From: Sanderia malayensis | Lineage: Eukaryota; Cnidaria; Scyphozoa; Semaeostomeae; Pelagiidae | DNA: 64,000 nt | NCBI GenBank assembly: GCA_013076295.1 | Contig: RQOL01000838.1 | Location: 62,001 to 126,000 of the forward strand | Direction: 5' to 3' | In this document: one piece after another, positions 12,383 to 26,200 of the stretch | Numbering within the stretch: the first letter of the stretch is position 1 | How the letters are laid out: every line of letters begins with the position of its first letter | Notes under the pieces: model-generated | What the model was told of the DNA's origin: nothing | Database searches by the model: none | What the model saw: the letters and a program-made list of their open reading frames with translations, nothing else | Program-made: the position numbers and the translations under genes

Positions 12383-12945
12383 CCCACAATTTACACTAAT
12401 GAAAAGTGACATTCATTCCCACAATTTAGACTGATGAAAGTTGACATTGATGCCCATACATTACAGTAATGAAAAAACATTAATTCCCACAATTTACACA
12501 CAAATCCACGCAAAAACGGCAAAAACAGATAAAAATATGACATTCATTCCCACAATTTACACTAATGAAAAGTGAGATTCATTCCCACAATTTAGACTGA
12601 TGAAAGTTGACATTGATTCCCACAACTTACATACGAATCAACATAAATACACCTAAAACTAATAAAAAAATGACATTTATTCCCACAATTTACACTAATG
12701 AAAAGAAACATTCATTACCACAAATTACAGTAATGAAAAAAAATTCATTCCCACAATTTACACACGAATCCACGCAAAAACGGCAAAAACAGATAAAAAT
12801 ATGACTTTCATTCCCACAATTTGCAGTAATGAAAAATAACCTTCATCCCCACAATTTACACATGAACCCACGCAAAAACGGTAAAAACAGACAACGAAGA
12901 TAATATTCATTCCCACAATTTACACTAATGAAATGTGACATACAT
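12053..12945 (+). repeat. 893-bp tandem pair in 2,829 copy 1, second copy
   Basis: This is the second member of the pair. Downstream, near 12950-13005, it turns into the 2944-type variant (CAACCTAACTACACC), as expected if unequal exchange occurred between the paralogous 2051-type and 2944-type subunits. Confidence 0.85.
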
Positions 12946-13668
12946 TCCCACAATTTAGACTAATTAAAGTTGACATTGATTGCCACAACTTACACACGAA
13001 TCAACCTAACTACACCTAAAACTAATAAAAATTTAAAGTTCATTTCAACAATTTACACTAAGGAAAAGTGACATTCATTCCCACAATTTACACTAATTAA
13101 AGTTGACATTGATTGCCAAAACTTACACACGAATCAACATAAATTCACCTAAAACTAATAAAAATTTAAAGTTCATTCCCACAATTTACACTAATGAAAA
13201 GTAACCATGATTCACATAAATTATAGTAATGAAAAAAAATTCCTTCCCGCAATTTACACACGAATCAACGTAAGAACAGCTAAAACTAATCAACAATAGA
13301 GCATTCATTTCCACAATTTGCAGTAATGAAAAATAACCTTCATCCCCACAATTTACCCATGAATCCACCCAAAAACGGTAAAAAGAGATAAAAAAGATAA
13401 TATTCATACCCACAATCTACACTAATGAAAAGTGACATTCATTCCCACAATTTACACTAATTAAAGTTGACATTGATTGCCAAAACTTACACACGAATCA
13501 ACATAAATACACCTAAAACTAATAAAAACTTAAAGTTCATTCCCACAAATTACACATTATTCCACGTAAAAAGAGCTAAAAGTATATAACATTCTTTCCC
13601 ACAATTTACACTAATGAAAAGTAGCATTCATTCCCACAAATTTTGTCAGATCAAGATTTACACCCATT

Positions 13669-13758
13669 CCAACATTTCACACGTGAATCTACGTTAATCC
13701 ATCAGAAAAATAGTGAAAACACTTTTAGTTACTTTTTTCAGTCAAATTAACATTCATT
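13669..13758 (+). repeat. XL 90-bp monomer, copy 4
   Basis: It lies 2,829 bp after copy 3, so it is its partner in the second tandem unit. The length is again 90 bp. Confidence 0.88.
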
Positions 13759-13988
13759 CCCACAACGTACACACGAATCAATATAAATAAACCTAAAACT
13801 AATAAAAATATGACATTTATTCCCACAATTTGCACTAATGAAAAGAAACATTCATTCCCACAAATTACAGTAATGAAAAAAAATTCATTCCCACAATTTC
13901 CACACCAATCAACGTTAAAAACAGCTAAAGCTAATAAATAATAGAGCATTCATTCCCACAATTTACACTAATGAAAAGTGACATTCAT

Positions 13989-14881
13989 TCCCACAATTTA
14001 GACTAATTAAAGTTGACATTGATTGCCACAACTTACACACGAATCAACATAAATACACCTAAAACTAATAAAAATTTAAAGTTCATTCCAACAATTTACA
14101 CTAATGAAAAGTAACCATAATTCACATAAATTACAGTAATGAAAAAAAATTCCTTCCCGCAATTTACACACGAATCAACGTAAGAACAGCTAAAACTAAT
14201 CAACAATAGAGCATTCTTTCCCACAATTTGCAGTAATGAAAAATAACCTTCATCCCCACAATTTACACATGAATCCACGCAAAAACGGTAACAAGAGATA
14301 AAAAAGATAATATTCATACCCACAATTTACACTAATGAAAAGTGACATTCATTCCCACAATTTAGACTGATGAAAGTTGACATTGATGCCCATACATTAC
14401 AGTAATGAAAAAACATTAATTCCCACAATTTACACACAAATCCACGCAAAAACGGCAAAAACAGATAAAAATATGACATTCATTCCCACAATTTACACTA
14501 ATGAAAAGTGAGATTCATTCCCACAATTTAGACTGATGAAAGTTGACATTGATTCCCACAACTTACATACGAATCAACATAAATACACCTAAAACTAATA
14601 AAAAAATGACATTTATTCCCACAATTTGCACTAATGAAAAGAAACATTCATTACCACAAATTACAGTAATGAAAAAAAATTCATTCCCACAATTTACACA
14701 CGAATCCACGCAAAAACGGCAAAAACAGATAAAAATATGACTTTCATTCCCACAATTTGCAGTAATGAAAAATAACCTTCATCCCCACAATTTACACATG
14801 AACCCACGCAAAAACGGTAAAAACAGACAACGAAGATAATATTCATTCCCACAATTTACACTAATGAAATGTGACATACAT
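13989..14881 (+). repeat. 893-bp tandem pair in 2,829 copy 2, first copy
   Basis: It corresponds to 11160-12052 at the 2,829-bp shift. Its presence in both 2,829-bp copies shows that the 893-bp duplication is older than the 2,829-bp duplication. Confidence 0.85.
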
Positions 14882-15774
14882 TCCCACAATTTAGACTAAT
14901 TAAAGTTGACATTGATTGCCACAACTTACACACGAATCAACATAAATACACCTAAAACTAATAAAAATTTAAAGTTCATTCCAACAATTTACACTAATGA
15001 AAAGTAACCATAATTCACATAAATTACAGTAATGAAAAAAAATTCCTTCCCGCAATTTACACACGAATCAACGTAAGAACAGCTAAAACTAATCAACAAT
15101 AGAGCATTCTTTCCCACAATTTGCAGTAATGAAAAATAACCTTCATCCCCACAATTTACACATGAATCCACGCAAAAACGGTAAAAAGAGATAAAAAAGA
15201 TAATATTCATACCCACAATTTACACTAATGAAAAGTGACATTCATTCCCACAATTTAGACTGATGAAAGTTGACATTGATGCCCATACATTACAGTAATG
15301 AAAAAACATTAATTCCCACAATTTACACACAAATCCACGCAAAAACGGCAAAAACAGATAAAAATATGACATTCATTCCCACAATTTACACTAATGAAAA
15401 GTGAGATTCATTCCCACAATTTAGACTGATGAAAGTTGACATTGATTCCCACAACTTACATACGAATCAACATAAATACACCTAAAACTAATAAAAAAAT
15501 GACATTTATTCCCACAATTTACACTAATGAAAAGAAACATTCATTACCACAAATTACAGTAATGAAAAAAAATTCATTCCCACAATTTACACACGAATCC
15601 ACGCAAAAACGGCAAAAACAGATAAAAATATGACTTTCATTCCCACAATTTGCAGTAATGAAAAATAACCTTCATCCCCACAATTTACACATGAATCCAC
15701 GCAAAAACGGTAAAAACAGACAACGAAGATAATATTCATTCCCACAATTTACACTAATGAAATGTGACATACAT
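14882..15774 (+). repeat. 893-bp tandem pair in 2,829 copy 2, second copy
   Basis: It corresponds to 12053-12945. The right end carries the 2944-type change AAAGGTGAC near 15797, whereas copy 1 reads AAAGTTGAC, so the two copies have begun to differ at the edge. Confidence 0.85.
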
Positions 15775-15923
15775 TCCCACAATTTAGACTAATTAAAGGT
15801 GACATTGATTGCCACACCTTACACACGAATCAACCTAACTACACCTAAAACTAATAAAAATTTAAAGTTCATTTCAACAATTTACACTAAGGAAAAGTAA
15901 CCATGATTCACATAAATTATAGT
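15561..15923 (+). repeat. 363-bp tandem duplication, copy 1
   Basis: The unit runs between two AATGAAAAAAAATT stretches (15561-15574 and 15924-15937). It equals the monomer sum 63+35+64+35+35+63+35+33. It partly overlaps the end of the second 2,829-bp unit. Confidence 0.88.
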
Positions 15924-16286
15924 AATGAAAAAAAATTCATTCCCACAATTTACACACGAATCCACGCAAAAACGGCAAAAACAGATAAAAATATGACTTT
16001 CATTCCCACAATTTGCAGTAATGAAAAATAACCTTCATCCCCACAATTTACACATGAATCCACGCAAAAACGGTAAAAACAGACAACGAAGATAATATTC
16101 ATTCCCACAATTTACACTAATGAAATGTGACATACATTCCCACAATTTAGACTAATTAAAGGTGACATTGATTGCCATACCTTACACACGAATCAACCTA
16201 ACTACACCTAAAACTAATAAAAATTTAAAGTTCATTTCAACAATTTACACTAAGGAAAAGTAACCATGATTTACATAAATTATAGT
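15924..16286 (+). repeat. 363-bp tandem duplication, copy 2
   Basis: This repeats 15561-15923 with isolated substitutions (GCCATACC near 16174, GATTTACAT near 16268). It is followed by the normal continuation TTCCTTCCCGC. Confidence 0.88.
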
Positions 16287-17422
16287 AATGAAAAAAAATT
16301 CCTTCCCGCAATTTACACACGAATCAACGTAAGAACAGCTAAAACTAATCAATAATAGAGCATTCATTCCCACAATTTGCAGTAATGAAAAATAACGTTC
16401 ATCCCCACAATTTACACATGTATCCACGCAAAAACGGTAAAAACAGACAAAGAAGATAATATTCATTCCCACAATTTACACTAATGAAAAGTGACATTCA
16501 TTCCCACAATTTAGACTAATTAAAGTTGACATTGATTGCCACAACTTACACACGAATCAACATAACGACACCTAAAACTAATAAAAATTTAAAGTTCATT
16601 CCCACAATTTACACTAATGAAAAGTAACCATGATTCACATAAATAATAGTAATGAAAAAAATTCCTTCCCGCAATTTACACACGAATCAACGTAAGAACA
16701 GCTAAAACTAATAAAAAAAATGACATTTATTCCCACAATTTGCACTAATGAAAAGAAACATTAATTCCCACAAATTACAGTAATGAAAAAAACTTCATTC
16801 CAACAATTTACAGTAATAAAAATAAGAGTAATCCCACAATTTACACATGAATCCACGCAAAAACGGTAAAAACAGATAAAAAAGATAATATTCATTCCCA
16901 CAATTTACACTAATGAAAAGTGACATTCATTCCTACAATTTAGACTGATGAAAGTTGACATTGATTCCCACAATTTACACATTTTTCCACGTAAAAAGAG
17001 CTAAAAAAATATAGCATTCTTTCCCACAAAATACACTAATGAACAGTAACATTGATTTCCACACATTACAGTAATGAAAAAAAATTCATTCCCACAATTT
17101 ACACACGAATCCAGGCAAAAACGGCAAAAACAGATAAAAACATGACATTCATTCCCACAATTTGCAGTAATGAAAAATACCCTTCATCCCCACAATTTAC
17201 ACATGAATCCACTCAAAAACAGTAAAAACAGACAAAGAAGATACTATTCATTCCCACAATTTACACTGATGAAAAGTGACATTCATTCCCACAATTTACA
17301 CTAATGAAAAGTGACATTGATTCCCACAATTTAAACTGTTGAGAAATTACATTGACTCCCACAATTTACACATTATTCCACGTAAAAAGAGCTAAAAAGT
17401 AAAAAGCATTCTTTCCCACAAT
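16287..17422 (+). repeat. Copy of 2986-4121
   Basis: The match is at a shift of 13,301 bp and carries the phase marker at 17025. No unusual monomer is seen; it is the ordinary right part of the canonical 3,704-bp unit. Confidence 0.8.
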
Positions 17423-20400
17423 TTACACTAATGAAAAGTAACCATGATTCACATAAACTACAGTAACGAAAAAAAATTCCTTCTCACAATTTACACACGA
17501 ATCAACGTGAGAACATCTAAAACTAAACAATAATAGAGGATTCATTCCCACAATTTGCAGTAATGAAAAATAACCTTCATCCCCACATTTTACACATGAA
17601 TCCACGCAAAAACGGTGAAAACAGATAAAAAAGATATTATTCATTCCCACAATTTACACTAATGAAAAGTGACATTCATTCCCACAATTTAGACTGATGA
17701 AAGTTGACATTGAATCCCAAAATTTACACACTATTCCACGCAAAAACAGCTAAAAAGTATATAGCATTCTTTCTCACAACTTACACTAATGAAAAGAAAC
17801 ATTCATTCCCACAAATTACAGTAATGAAAAAAATTTCATTCCCACAATTTCCACACGAATCAACGCTAAAAACAGCTAAAGCTAATCAATAAGAGAGCAT
17901 TCATTACCACAATTTGCAGTAATTAAAAATAACCTTCATCCCCACTGTTTACACATGAATCCACGCAAAGACGGTAAAAACAGATAAAGAAGATAATATT
18001 CATTCCCACAATTTACACTAATGAAAAGTGACATTCATTCCCACAATTTACACTAATTAAAGTTGACATTGATTGCCAAAACTTACACACGAATCAACAT
18101 AAATTCACCTAAAACTAATAAAAATTTAAAGTTCATTCCCACAATTTACACTAATGAAAAGTAACCATGATTCACATAAATTATAGTAATGAAAAAAAAT
18201 TCCTTCCCGCAATTTACACACGAATCAACGTAAGAACAGCTAAAACTAATCAACAATAGAGCATTCATTTCCACAATTTGCAGTAATGAAAAATAACCTT
18301 CATCCCCACAATTTACACATGAATCCACCCAAAAACGGTAAAAAGAGATAAAAAAGATAATATTCATACCCACAATCTACACTAATGAAAAGTGACATTC
18401 ATTCCCACAATTTACACTAACTAAAGTTGACATTGATTGCCAAAACTTACACACGAATCAACATAAATACACCTAAAACTAATAAAAACTTAAAGTTCAT
18501 TCCCACAAATTACACATTATTCCACGTAAAAAGAGCCAAAAGTATATAACATTCTTTCCCACAATTTACACTAATGAAAAGTAGCATTCATTCCCACAAA
18601 TTTTGTCAGATCAAGATTTACACCCATTCCAACATTTCACACGTGAATCTACGTTAATCCATCAGAAAAATAGTGAAAACACTTTTAGTTACTTTTTTCA
18701 GTCAAATTAACATTCATTCCCACAACGTACACACGAATCAATATAAATAAACCTAAAACTAATAAAAATATGACATTTATTCCCACAATTTGCACTAATG
18801 AAAAGAAACATTCATTCCCACAAATTACAGTAATGAAAAAAATTCATTCCCACAATTTCCACACCAATCAACGTTAAAAACAGCTGAAGCTAATAAATAA
18901 TAGAGCATTCATTCCCACAATTTACACTAATGAAAAGTGACATTCATTCCCACAATTTAGACTAATTAAAGTTGACATTGATTGCCACAACTTACACACG
19001 AATCAACATAAATACACCTAAAACTAATAAAAATTTAAAGTTCATTCCAACAATTTACACTAATGAAAAGTAACCATAATTCACATAAATTACAGTAATG
19101 AAAAAAAATTCCTTCCCGCAATTTACACACGAATCAACGTAAGAACAGCTAAAACTAATCAACAATAGAGCATTCTTTCCCACAATTTGCAGTAATGAAA
19201 AATAACCTTCATCCCCACAATTTACACATGAATCCACGCAAAAACGGTAACAAGAGATAAAAAAGATAATATTCATACCCACAATTTACACTAATGAAAA
19301 GTGACATTCATTCCCACAATTTAGACTGATGAAAGTTGACATTGATGCCCATACATTACAGTAATGAAAAAACATTAATTCCCACAATTTACACACAAAT
19401 CCACGCAAAAACGGCAAAAACAGATAAAAATATGACATTCATTCCCACAATTTACACTAATGAAAAGTGAGATTCATTCCCACAATTTAGACTGATGAAA
19501 GTTGACATTGATTCCCACAACTTACATACGAATCAACATAAATACACCTAAAACTAATAAAAAAATGACATTTATTCCCACAATTTACACTAATGAAAAG
19601 AAACATTCATTACCACAAATTACAGTAATGAAAAAAAATTCATTCCCACAATTTACACACGAATCCACGCAAAAACGGCAAAAACAGATAAAAATATGAC
19701 TTTCATTCCCACAATTTGCAGTAATGAAAAATAACCTTCATCCCCACAATTTACACATGAATCCACGCAAAAACGGTAAAAACAGACAACGAAGATAATA
19801 TTCATTCCCACAATTTACACTAATGAAATGTGACATACATTCCCACAATTTAGACTAATTAAAGGTGACATTGATTGCCACACCTTACACACGAATCAAC
19901 CTAACTACACCTAAAACTAATAAAAATTTAAAGTTCATTTCAACAATTTACACTAAGGAAAAGTAACCATGATTCACATAAATAATAGTAATGAAAAAAA
20001 ATTCCTTCCCGCAATTTACACACGAATCAACGTAAGAACAGCTAAAACTAATCAATAATAGAGCATTCATTCCCACAATTTGCACTAATGAAAAGAAGCA
20101 TTAATTCTCACAAATTACAGTAATGAAAAAAACTTCATTCCCACAATTTACAGTAATAAAAATAAGATTAATCCCACAATTTACACATGAATCCACGCAA
20201 AAGCGGTAAAAACAGATAAAGAAGATAATATTCATTCCCACAATTTACACTAATGAAAAGTGACATTTATTCCCACAATTTAGACTGATGAAAGTTGACA
20301 TTAATTCCCACAATTTACACATTGTTCCACGTAAAAAGAGCTAAAAAAAAATATAGCATTCTTTCGCACAAATTACACTAATGAACAGTAACATTGATTT

Positions 20401-20555
20401 CCACACATTACAGTAATGAAAAAAAATTCATTCCCACAACTTACACACGAATCAACATAAAAACACCTAAAACTAATAAAAACTTAAAGTTCCTTCCCAC
20501 AATTTGCACTAATGAAAAGAAACATTCATTCCAACAAGTTAGATTGTTGAGAAAT
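17423..20555 (+). repeat. Large-unit copy (9634-type) running into a 20081-20555 variant module
   Basis: To about 19845 it follows 9634-12056 at a 7,789/7,788-bp shift, including an XL monomer at 18629. From about 20081 it resembles 27187 onward, sharing TTCTCACAAATTACAG and GCAAAAGCGG. It ends in a junction near 20556, where TTGTTGAGAAATGA joins GATTCATTCCC. Confidence 0.75.
18629..18718 (+). repeat. XL 90-bp monomer, copy 5
   Basis: This is 90 bp with CACGTG and the T-rich stretch intact. It sits in the large-unit copy that starts at 17423. Confidence 0.88.
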
Positions 20556-21466
20556 GAGATTCATTCCCACAATTTAGACTGATGAAAGTTGACATTGATG
20601 CCCATACATTACAGTAATGAAAAAACATTAATTCCCACAATTTACACACAAATCCACGCAAAAACGGCAAAAACAGATAAAAATATGACATTCATTCCCA
20701 CAATTTACACTAATGAAAAGTGAGATTCATTCCCACAATTTAGACTGATGAAAGTTGACATTGATTCCCACAACTTACATACGAATCAACATAAATACAC
20801 CTAAAACTAATAAAAAAATGACATTTATTCCCACAATTTGCACTAATGAAAAGAAACATTCATTACCACAAATTACAGTAATGAAAAAAAATTCATTCCA
20901 ACAATTTACACACGAATCCACGCAAAAACGGCAAAAACAGATAAAAATATGACTTTCATTCCCACAATTTGCAGTAATGAAAAATAACCTTCATCCCCAC
21001 AATTTACACATGAATCCACGCAAAAACGGTAAAAACAGACAACGAAGATAATATTCATTCCCACAATTTACACTAATGAAATGTGACATACATTCCCACA
21101 ATTTAGACTAATTAAAGTTGACATTGATTGCCACAACTTACACACGAATCAACATAAATACACCTAAAACTAATAAAAATTTAAAGTTCATTCCAACAAT
21201 TTACACTAATGAAAAGTAACCATAATTCACATAAATTACAGTAATGAAAAAAAATTCCTTCCCGCAATTTACACACGAATCAACGTAAGAACAGCTAAAA
21301 CTAATCAACAATAGAGCATTCTTTCCCACAATTTGCAGTAATGAAAAATAACCTTCATCCCCACAATTTACACATGAATCCACGCAAAAACGGTAAAAAG
21401 AGATAAAAAAGATAATATTCATACCCACAATTTACACTAATGAAAAGTGACATTCATTCCCACAAT
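20556..21466 (+). repeat. Restart of the 19321-type sequence (1,253-bp duplication), first 893 copy
   Basis: Sequence from 20574 repeats that from 19321 at a constant 1,253-bp shift. It is itself followed by an 893-bp shifted copy from 21467. Only the part to about 21112 is near identical to 21467-22005. Confidence 0.75.
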
Positions 21467-23271
21467 TTAGACTGATGAAAGTTGACATTGATGCCCATAC
21501 ATTACAGTAATGAAAAAACATTAATTCCCACAATTTACACACAAATCCACGCAAAAACGGCAAAAACAGATAAAAATATGACATTCATTCCCACAATTTA
21601 CACTAATGAAAAGTGAGATTCATTCCCACAATTTAGACTGATGAAAGTTGACATTGATTCCCACAACTTACATACGAATCAACATAAATACACCTAAAAC
21701 TAATAAAAAAATGACATTTATTCCCACAATTTACACTAATGAAAAGAAACATTCATTACCACAAATTACAGTAATGAAAAAAAATTCATTCCCACAATTT
21801 ACACACGAATCCACGCAAAAACGGCAAAAACAGATAAAAATATGACTTTCATTCCCACAATTTGCAGTAATGAAAAATAACCTTCATCCCCACAATTTAC
21901 ACATGAATCCACGCAAAAACGGTAAAAACAGACAACGAAGATAATATTCATTCCCACAATTTACACTAATGAAATGTGACATACATTCCCACAATTTAGA
22001 CTAATTAAAGGTGACATTGATTGCCACACCTTACACACGAATCAACCTAACTACACCTAAAACTAATAAAAATTTAAAGTTCATTTCAACAATTTACACT
22101 AAGGAAAAGTAACCATGATTCACATAAATTATAGTAATGAAAAAAAATTCCTTCCCGCAATTTACACACGAATCAACGTAAGAACAGCTAAAACTAATCA
22201 ATAATAGAGCATTCATTCCCACAATTTGCAGTAATGAAAAATAACGTTCATCCCCACAATTTACACATGTATCCACGCAAAAACGGTAAAAAAAGACAAA
22301 GAAAATAACATTCATTCCCACAATTTACACTAATGAAAAGTGACATTCATTTCCACAATTTAGACTAATTAAAGTTGACATTGATTGCCACAACTTACAC
22401 ACGAATCAACATAACGACACCTAAAACTAATAAAAATTTAAAGTTCATTCCCACAATTTACACTAATGAAAAGTAACCATGATTCACATAAATAATAGTA
22501 ATGAAAAAAATTCCTTCCCGCAATTTACACACGAATCAACGTAAGAACAGCTAAAACTAATAAAAAAAATGACATTTATTCCCACAATTTGCACTAATGA
22601 AAAGAAACATTAATTCCCACAAATTACAGTAATGAAAAAAACTTCATTCCAACAATTTACAGTAATAAAAATAAGAGTAATCCCACAATTTACACATGAA
22701 TCCACGCAAAAACGGTAAAAACAGATAAAAAAGATAATATTCATTCCCACAATTTACACTAATGAAAAGTGACATTCATTCCTACAATTTAGACTGATGA
22801 AAGTTGACATTGATTCCCACAATTTACACATTTTTCCACGTAAAAAGAGCTAAAAAAATATAGCATTCTTTCCCACAAAATACACTAATGAACAGTAACA
22901 TTGATTTCCACACATTACAGTAATGAAAAAAAATTCATTCCCACAATTTACACACGAATCCAGGCAAAAACGGCAAAAACAGATAAAAACATGACATTCA
23001 TTCCCACAATTTGCAGTAATGAAAAATACCCTTCATCCCCACAATTTACACATGAATCCACTCAAAAACGGTAAAAACAGACAAAGAAGATACTATTCAT
23101 TCCCACAATTTACACTGATGAAAAGTGACATTCATTCCCACAATTTACACTAATGAAAAGTGACATTGATTCCCACAATTTAAACTGTTGAGAAATTACA
23201 TTGATTCCCACAATTTACACATTATTCCACGTAAAAAGAGCTAAAAAGTAAAAAGCATTCTTTCCCACAAT
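21467..23271 (+). repeat. Second 893 copy and right part of the canonical unit
   Basis: The first 540 bp repeat 20574-21112. From about 22005 the 2944-type variant follows, then the phase marker at 22874. A small cluster of private changes (AAAAAAGACAAAGAAAATAAC near 22290) individualises this copy. Confidence 0.72.
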
Positions 23272-26200
23272 TTACACTAATGAAAAGTAACCATGATTCA
23301 CATAAACTACAGTAACGAAAAAAAATTCCTTCTCACAATTTACACACGAATCAACGTGAGAACATCTAAAACTAAACAATAATAGAGGATTCATTCCCAC
23401 AATTTGCAGTGATGAAAAATAACCTTCATCCCCACATTTTACACATGAATCCACGCAAAAACGGTGAAAACAGATAAAAAAGATATTATTCATTCCCACA
23501 ATTTACACTAATGAAAAGTGACATTCATTCCCACAATTTAGACTGATGAAAGTTGACATTGAATCCCAAAATTTACACACTATTCCACGTAAAAACAGCT
23601 AAAAAGTATATAGCATTCTTTCCCACAACTTACACTAATGAAAAGAAACATTCATTCCCACAAATTACAGTAATGAAAAAAAATTCATTCCCACAATTTC
23701 CACACGAATCAACGCTAAAAACAGCTAAAGCTAATCAATAAGAGAGCATTCATTACCACAATTTGCAGTAATGAAAAATAACCTTCATCCCCACTGTTTA
23801 CACATGAATCCACGCAAAGACGGTAAAAACAGATAAAGAAGATAATATTCATTCCCACAATTTACACTAATGAAAAGTGACATTCATTCCCACAATTTAC
23901 ACTAATTAAAGTTGACATTGATTGCCAAAACTTACACACGAATCAACATAAATTCACCTAAAACTAATAAAAATTTAAAGTTCATTCCCACAATTTACAC
24001 TAATGAAAAGTAACCATGATTCACATAAATTATAGTAATGAAAAAAAATTCCTTCCCGCAATTTACACACGAATCAACGTAAGAACAGCTAAAACTAATC
24101 AACAATAGAGCATTCATTTCCACAATTTGCAGTAATGAAAAATAACCTTCATCCCCACAATTTACACATGAATCCACCCAAAAACGGTAAAAAGAGATAA
24201 AAAAGATAATATTCATACCCACAATCTACACTAATGAAAAGTGACATTCATTCCCACAATTTACACTAATTAAAGTTGACATTGATTGCCAAAACTTACA
24301 CACGAATCAACATAAATACACCTAAAACTAATAAAAACTTAAAGTTCATTCCCACAAATTACACATTATTCCACGTAAAAAGAGCTAAAAGTATATAACA
24401 TTCTTTCCCACAATTTACACTAATGAAAAGTAGCATTCATTCCCACAAATTTTGTCAGATCAAGATTTACACCCATTCCAACATTTCACACGTGAATCTA
24501 CGTTAATCCATCAGAAAAATAGTGAAAACACTTTTAGTTACTTTTTTCAGTCAAATTAACATTCATTCCCACAACGTACACACGAATCAATATAAATAAA
24601 CCTAAAACTAATAAAAATATGACATTTATTCCCACAATTTGCACTAATGAAAAGAAACATTCATTCCCACAAATTACAGTAATGAAAAAAAATTCATTCC
24701 CAAAATTTCCACACCAATCAACGTTAAAAACAGCTAAAGCTAATAAATAATAGAGCATTCATTCCCACAATTTACACTAATGAAAAGTGACATTCATTCC
24801 CACAATTTAGACTAATTAAAGTTGACATTGATTGCCACAACTTACACACGAATCAACATAAATACACCTAAAACTAATAAAAATTTAAAGTTCATTCCAA
24901 CAATTTACACTAATGAAAAGTAACCATAATTCACATAAATTACAGTAATGAAAAAAAATTCCTTCCCGCAATTTACACACGAATCAACGTAAGAACAGCT
25001 AAAACTAATCAACAATAGAGCATTCTTTCCCACAATTTGCAGTAATGAAAAATAACCTTCATCCCCACAATTTACACATGAATCCACGCAAAAACGGTAA
25101 CAAGAGATAAAAAAGATAATATTCATACCCACAATTTACACTAATGAAAAGTGACATTCATTCCCACAATTTAGACTGATGAAAGTTGACATTGATGCCC
25201 ATACATTACAGTAATGAAAAAACATTAATTCCCACAATTTACACACAAATCCACGCAAAAACGGCAAAAACAGATAAAAATATGACATTCATTCCCACAA
25301 TTTACACTAATGAAAAGTGAGATTCATTCCCACAATTTAGACTGATGAAAGTTGACATTGATTCCCACAACTTACATACGAATCAACATAAATACACCTA
25401 AAACTAATAAAAAAATGACATTTATTCCCACAATTTGCACTAATGAAAAGAAACATTCATTACCACAAATTACAGTAATGAAAAAAAATTCATTCCCACA
25501 ATTTACACACGAATCCACGCAAAAACGGCAAAAACAGATAAAAATATGACTTTCATTCCCACAATTTGCAGTAATGAAAAATAACCTTCATCCCCACAAT
25601 TTACACATGAACCCACGCAAAAACGGTAAAAACAGACAACGAAGATAATATTCATTCCCACAATTTACACTAATGAAATGTGACATACATTCCCACAATT
25701 TAGACTAATTAAAGTTGACATTGATTGCCACAACTTACACACGAATCAACATAAATACACCTAAAACTAATAAAAATTTAAAGTTCATTCCAACAATTTA
25801 CACTAATGAAAAGTAACCATAATTCACATAAATTACAGTAATGAAAAAAAATTCCTTCCCGCAATTTACACACGAATCAACGTAAGAACAGCTAAAACTA
25901 ATCAACAATAGAGCATTCTTTCCCACAATTTGCAGTAATGAAAAATAACCTTCAACCCCACAATTTACACATGAATCCACGCAAAAACGGTAAAAAGAGA
26001 TAAAAAAGATAATATTCATACCCACAATTTACACTAATGAAAAGTGACATTCATTCCCACAATTTAGACTGATGAAAGTTGCCATTGATGCCCATACATT
26101 ACAGTAATGAAAAAACATTAATTCCCACAATTTACACACAAATCCACGCAAAAACGGCAAAAACAGATAAAAATATGACATTCATTCCCACAATTTACAC

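Larger units (their letters stand above)
10241..13069 (+). repeat. 2,829-bp tandem unit, copy 1
   Basis: Every landmark in this segment recurs exactly 2,829 bp later: 10357/13186, 10840/13669, 11267/14096, 12160/14989 and 12607/15436. It contains one XL monomer and an internal 893-bp tandem pair. It ends at a clear junction, where AAGGAAAAGT is followed by GACATTCATTCC instead of the usual AACCATGATT. Confidence 0.92.
13070..15898 (+). repeat. 2,829-bp tandem unit, copy 2
   Basis: This is the head-to-tail repeat of 10241-13069, with only isolated substitutions by eye (for example TTTACCCATG near 13354). Here the terminal AAGGAAAAGT is followed by the expected AACCATGATT, so this copy has the unaltered right flank. 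Confidence 0.92.
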
